DNA of 64,000 nucleotides from Brachypodius melanocephalos. Its lineage: Eukaryota; Chordata; Aves; Passeriformes; Pycnonotidae. Under the pieces are notes generated by a model, which searched no databases, was not told the DNA's origin, and saw only the letters and a list, made by a program, of their open reading frames with translations. Shown here in pieces: positions 60,901 through 64,000 of the stretch. Made by a program: the position numbers and the translations under genes. Where the stretch lies: NCBI GenBank assembly GCA_013398615.1, contig VZSR01003371.1:6881566-6945565 (forward strand), given 5' to 3'. Position 1 is the stretch's first letter, and each line of letters starts with the position of its first letter.

Positions 60901-63377
60901 CCTGTAAAATATTCCTATCTATCTATATGTGTATATATATATATATATGAATATATATGTCACTTTAAATTCTATCCTAGAGAATATTTTACTCTTGTGT
61001 AATATGTTTAGAACAATGTTATTGAACATGGCCGGTTTTGGTACTGCTGAGGTATCTGAGAGATTTCTTTGTCCATGTTCACCACCACGTATCCTCCAGC
61101 TGATCTGCCTGTAAAGAGGTGCAGGTCATTTGGACAGTGAATCACCTCATGCCCTTGAAAGCTGCTGGCTGTTGAGTCCAGCTTATTGAGGGAAGCTTTA
61201 AGCATTTCAGGTACAAATGGTGACAACTGGTTTTAGAGTCTCAGTGGTAGATGCTGAATTAAATCAGATTATTTTGAGTCTGGATTATGAAAATAATTCT
61301 TCTCATTCCCAGGTTAAAATCAATATTCAGGGAGATGTGGTTGATCGTGGGAGCACTAACCTGGGAGTAAACCAGGCTGGTTTTACATTGCACTCAGCGA
61401 TTTATGCAGCTCGACCTGATGTCAAATGCATTGTCCATATCCATACACCAGCAGGAGCAGCGGTAAGCTCGCTTCTGGCTTTCTCCTGTTCCCCCACCCC
61501 TCCCAAGAGGAAAATAGATGGGTTCTCTTAATTGTACATTTGCTTCCTATTTGTAGGGCAGAGCGCCTTTTAGTCTATCTTCAAGTATGGTTCTGTTTGA
61601 ATCAGACCATCCTCACTCATTCAGGGTTGTTACCTGAATGGTCAGATAGTAAATTGAGTTCTGTCATTGGAAAATATGTATGTCATATGTGTGTGTCCTT
61701 TACCACAAAAGACCAGATCTTTTGACAGTGAGTCATAAAAGCTTTAGCATATTTTGTTGGTTTTGTAAAGCATAGTTTATCAAGGTTTTCTGAAATATTT
61801 GAAACTTTTCCAATATTTCTCTTTGGAGAAACTGCTTACAACTCAGTTCTGCCTCTTTGGAATGTTTTGAGAGAGGGACTTTCAGTGTTGACATTCTGAT
61901 GATTTTTTTTTAAATTAATTGATTAATCAGATCAACCATTCTAAGGATAAATGATCAGATTCTTAAAATTGTGAATTACAGGGTAGCCTTTTAAAAAATA
62001 GTCTTTAAGCTTACTTGCAGTGCTGCAGAATTATCTGTATCTCCAAAGTTCTTCTTTTGGCATGGGGGCAGGAGGGGGAAATAACTGAATGAAGTGGAAG
62101 GAATGAAGGATGCAATTGATTTGGGGATTTGGTGGTTTCTTGGGTTTTTTTTTTTCCTGAGTCCTTTTACATTGATGTTGCTGTTGTGTAAAAACAGCTA
62201 TATTGAGACAGACCCAAAATCAATGTGACTTTTGTATCCAGTCCAAAAGTCATCAAAAATAGAGGCTATAAGGATGAAGTATAAGACCAGTGTGTATGTA
62301 CCTGTAGAGATAGATTAATTTAATACATAAAAATATGTTCTTATTTTAGTTCTTATCACTATATTTTTTCACTTTTTCTGTTGCAAGAAATTAAATTAAT
62401 TGTTTTAATATTTCTCAGGTTTCTGCAATGAAGTGTGGTCTCTTGCCAATTTCACCTGAAGCACTTTCTCTAGGGGAAGTAGCTTATCATGACTACCATG
62501 GTATTTTAGTGGATGATGAAGAAAAGGTGGTTATTCAGAAAAATTTGGGGCCTAAAAGCAAGGTCAGTATTTACACCTAGAATTAAAGAAAAAAGAGGGG
62601 GGCAGTGTGTTTGTGTGACAGGTATGTTCTTTAGTCAGTAGTAAATATTCTTTAATCGAGAGCATGAAAATACTTGGCGTACTGCTGTTAACTTTATTTC
62701 AACGTTTCTCTAGGTCCTTATTCTCAGAAACCATGGCTTAGTATCAGTTGGAGAGACTGTTGAGGAGGCTTTCTACTATATTCATAACCTAGTGCTTGCC
62801 TGTGAGATACAAGTAAGAGCTTTAATATGTTATGTAATAATACAGCCTGCTGTGTTAACCTCCAAACAGATTAATAATTGCAAATTTTATTGGTTCAACT
62901 CTTGGATCTAAACTAACACAACAATGTGTGATATCACTATATTGTGAAGGGACATCCAAAACTTTGCTTTCACTGACAGTATTCCAGTACTGTATTGAAA
63001 CCATCAATTTGCTGCGCATTAAAACAGATACTTCCAAAGATTTAAGACATATTAATGTCTTTTACACAGACATATTAATTTATTTCCTTCTAAAATGAAG
63101 TAGATTTCTTCTGGGCTTATGCCAAGTTTTTAGGGAGTTTTTTGGTTGTTTTCACCCCATTCCCCACAAAAAACTTAAAGATGACTCCATTGTTTTCAAG
63201 GTACGTACCCTGGCCAGTGCAGGTGGGCCTGACAACTTAGTGCTTCTTGATCCTGGGAAGTACAAAGCCAAGTCTCGTTCCCCTGAGTCTCCAGCAGGTG
63301 AGGGTACTGTATCCCATCCCAAATGGCAGATTGGTGAACAGGAGTTTGAAGCTCTTATGCGAATGCTTGATAATCTG
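54737..63377 (+). CDS. ADD1: Alpha-adducin (ADD1), N-terminal half, exons 2-9; gene continues past the window
   Basis: Coding segments: 54737-54931, 56237-56399, 57522-57673, 60797-60877, 61313-61462, 62419-62562, 62714-62812, 63201-63377. They join to 387 codons in frame with GT-AG introns. The protein begins [20 protein letters not shown] and follows human ADD1 (737 residues) almost residue for residue, with the same numbering to 387. It contains the N-terminal tail, the globular head with a class II aldolase-like fold (about 145-330) and the start of the neck. Missing here are the rest of the neck and the C-terminal MARCKS-like tail that binds spectrin-actin and calmodulin. Adducin forms alpha/beta or alpha/gamma tetramers, caps actin barbed ends and recruits spectrin beneath the plasma membrane. 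Start context GTGCTATGA has G at -3. Confidence 0.97.
54932..56236 (+). other. ADD1 intron 2
   Basis: 1.3 kb, AT-rich. A 13-bp unit CATGATGATCATA occurs twice (55138-55150, 55156-55168). No gene or mobile element recognised. Confidence 0.8.
56237..56399 (+). CDS. ADD1: ADD1 exon 3 (residues 66-119)
   Basis: Codes for [20 protein letters not shown] and [20 protein letters not shown], then [13 protein letters not shown]. It matches human ADD1 except His for Asn in TTHVPN. Acceptor TACTAG at 56231-56236, donor GTGAGT at 56400. Confidence 0.96.
56400..57521 (+). other. ADD1 intron 3
   Basis: 1.1 kb AT-rich intron. Nothing recognised. Confidence 0.8.
57522..57673 (+). CDS. ADD1: ADD1 exon 4 (residues 120-170, start of head fold)
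   Basis: Codes for [20 protein letters not shown], then [20 protein letters not shown] and SQLIYNHIT. This is the N-terminal helix region of the aldolase-like head. Acceptor CTCTTCAG, donor GTGAGT. Confidence 0.96.
57674..60796 (+). other. ADD1 intron 4
   Basis: 3.1 kb. No recognised exon or repeat family. Opposing chance frames of 68-83 codons lie at 58887-59093 (-) and 59193-59444 (+); neither resembles a known protein. Confidence 0.75.
60797..60877 (+). CDS. ADD1: ADD1 exon 5 (residues 171-197)
   Basis: Codes for [20 protein letters not shown] and EVTASSL. The first residue is Ala where human has Thr. 81 nt, phase 0 on both sides, so skipping it would keep frame. Acceptor TCCTTAG, donor GTAAGC. 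Confidence 0.96.
60915..60960. repeat. (TATC)n/(TA)n microsatellite
   Basis: CTATCTATCTATATGTG followed by alternating TA for about 30 bp, 40 nt after the exon 5 donor. Likely length-variable. Confidence 0.9.
61008..61226 (-). other. Unidentified antisense coding-like stretch in ADD1 intron 5
   Basis: The minus strand carries a 72-codon open frame with an unusually protein-like composition (segments [19 protein letters not shown] and [16 protein letters not shown]). It is balanced in charge and not low-complexity, unlike the chance frames around it. I do not recognise the protein. It could be a decayed retrocopy or exon of a nested gene, or chance. The frame is closed upstream by a stop, and no splice sites were assigned. 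Confidence 0.25.
61313..61462 (+). CDS. ADD1: ADD1 exon 6 (residues 198-247, HxH motif)
   Basis: Codes for [39 protein letters not shown] and [11 protein letters not shown]. His239 and His241 match zinc-ligand histidines of class II aldolases, while the catalytic Glu position is Gly220. Acceptor CATTCCCAG at 61304-61312, donor GTAAGC at 61463. The frame is also open through the preceding 96 nt of intron by chance. Confidence 0.96.
61463..62418 (+). other. ADD1 intron 6
   Basis: About 0.95 kb, AT-rich, with nothing recognised beyond short T and A runs. Confidence 0.8.
62419..62562 (+). CDS. ADD1: ADD1 exon 7 (residues 248-295)
   Basis: Codes for [38 protein letters not shown] and [10 protein letters not shown], in the head domain. 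Acceptor TTTCTCAG, donor GTCAGT. 144 nt, phase 0 on both sides. Confidence 0.96.
62714..62812 (+). CDS. ADD1: ADD1 exon 8 (residues 296-328)
   Basis: Codes for [20 protein letters not shown] and [13 protein letters not shown]. His302 in RNHG is the third zinc-ligand-type histidine of the aldolase-like fold. Acceptor TTCTCTAG, donor GTAAGA. The 151-bp intron before it holds nothing else. Confidence 0.96.
62813..63200 (+). other. ADD1 intron 8
   Basis: 388-bp GT-AG intron (GTAAGA ... TTTTCAAG). Nothing further recognised. Confidence 0.85.
63201..63377 (+). CDS. ADD1: ADD1 exon 9 (residues 329-387, head-neck junction)
   Basis: Codes for [40 protein letters not shown] and [19 protein letters not shown]. 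It includes Ser353, 355, 358 and 366, the cluster phosphorylated in mammals; Ser366 is followed by His instead of Pro. The donor GTAAGG at 63378 leads to exon 10 outside the window. Confidence 0.95.
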
Positions 63378-64000
63378 GTAAGGCAGGCCTTTTTGTCTAA
63401 TTCTTTATATGAAAATGTATAAAATATGTTTTTTTAAAGCTGCATGTAGTTGGGATAGTTTATACAGCCTGCAGCCTGTTCTTTCCCAAGGACTTGGAGA
63501 CAACATCAAAAGCATCAGGTGTCCTTTGTCCAGATTGTACAGATAGCAGATTTACTTCTCATTCATAATCTGATTGTTATTGGTGAGATCAGAGATTTGT
63601 GGGATTTGGCACTTCCAAATCAGAATACTGTGGTGCTGACACTCAATCTGTATTTTCCCCTTTGTTCCTATCCCCTCCCAAAATGTACAAAACTGTTAAT
63701 GTCTTACTAGGTGTGAGGTCCAGCATAATACTAGTACTCTAAAACTAGTACTAATACTAGTACTTTTAAACTGTAAGAGTTTAAAAGACAGGCTTTGAAT
63801 AAATAAAATTCATTCAGCCTAAATAAATTCATTCTGTAATGAATGACCAGATACCAACATTTACTATCCAGCTTAAATGGGAAAGATGTGGCTGGGGACA
63901 GCAGAGTCCTTGTATCTGACTGGTACCTTTGGCAGATTCAGTTGGATTTCAGTTTCTCTAGGAAGTACCAGTTTTATGTCTCTTACTGCACATGGAAAGC
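63378..64000 (+). other. Start of ADD1 intron 9
   Basis: 623 bp after the exon 9 donor. A cluster of three ACTAGTACT units lies at 63730-63763. No exon is recognised before the window ends. Confidence 0.8.

Noticed and set aside
61217..61531. ADD1 exon 6 read as a 104-codon stand-alone gene starting at 61217
   Set aside because: Only 61313-61462 matches adducin; the flanks are intron that happens to be open, with a clear acceptor and donor.

Overview
The window is vertebrate nuclear DNA, almost certainly from a bird. It is AT-rich and intron-rich. It holds two multi-exon genes on the + strand that are neighbours in the same order in other amniotes (human 4p16.3): SH3BP2, then ADD1. The interspersed repeats are sparse and mostly CR1 LINEs with the bird-type 3' end, plus LTR fragments. 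No Alu, L1 or other mammalian repeats were seen. I do not assign a species; one LTR type suggests a passerine, but that is from memory. One run of 100 Ns (31401-31500) is an assembly gap.

Layout. 1-5372: non-coding, most likely the end of SH3BP2 intron 1. 5374-14766: twelve SH3BP2 coding exons that join into one open frame of 510 codons plus stop (PH domain, proline-rich linker, tankyrase-binding motif, SH2 domain), with two truncated CR1 copies in one intron. 14767 to about 23030: SH3BP2 3' UTR and the intergenic spacer, with no further gene recognised. About 23030-24330: a CpG island with two CCAAT boxes, GC boxes and a non-coding first exon with a clean splice donor, which I take as the ADD1 promoter. 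23744-54718: ADD1 intron 1, about 31 kb, holding CR1 copies, an LTR interrupted by the assembly gap, a probable solo LTR, an ancient LINE fossil and a possible processed retrocopy. 54719-63377: ADD1 coding exons 2-9, giving residues 1-387 of a protein of about 735. The gene runs off the right edge.

Function. SH3BP2 is a cytoplasmic adaptor in immune-receptor and osteoclast signalling. ADD1 is the alpha subunit of adducin, which caps actin filaments and recruits spectrin to the membrane skeleton. They are neighbours but have no known shared pathway. Exon boundaries were set by hand from GT/AG sites, reading-frame continuity and remembered human proteins; all joins keep frame. I found no sign of an undescribed multi-gene system. 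The more interesting leads are the LTR with an exact target-site duplication around the gap, a possible retrocopy in a lineage where these are rare, the LINE fossil, and an unidentified antisense coding-like stretch in ADD1 intron 5.
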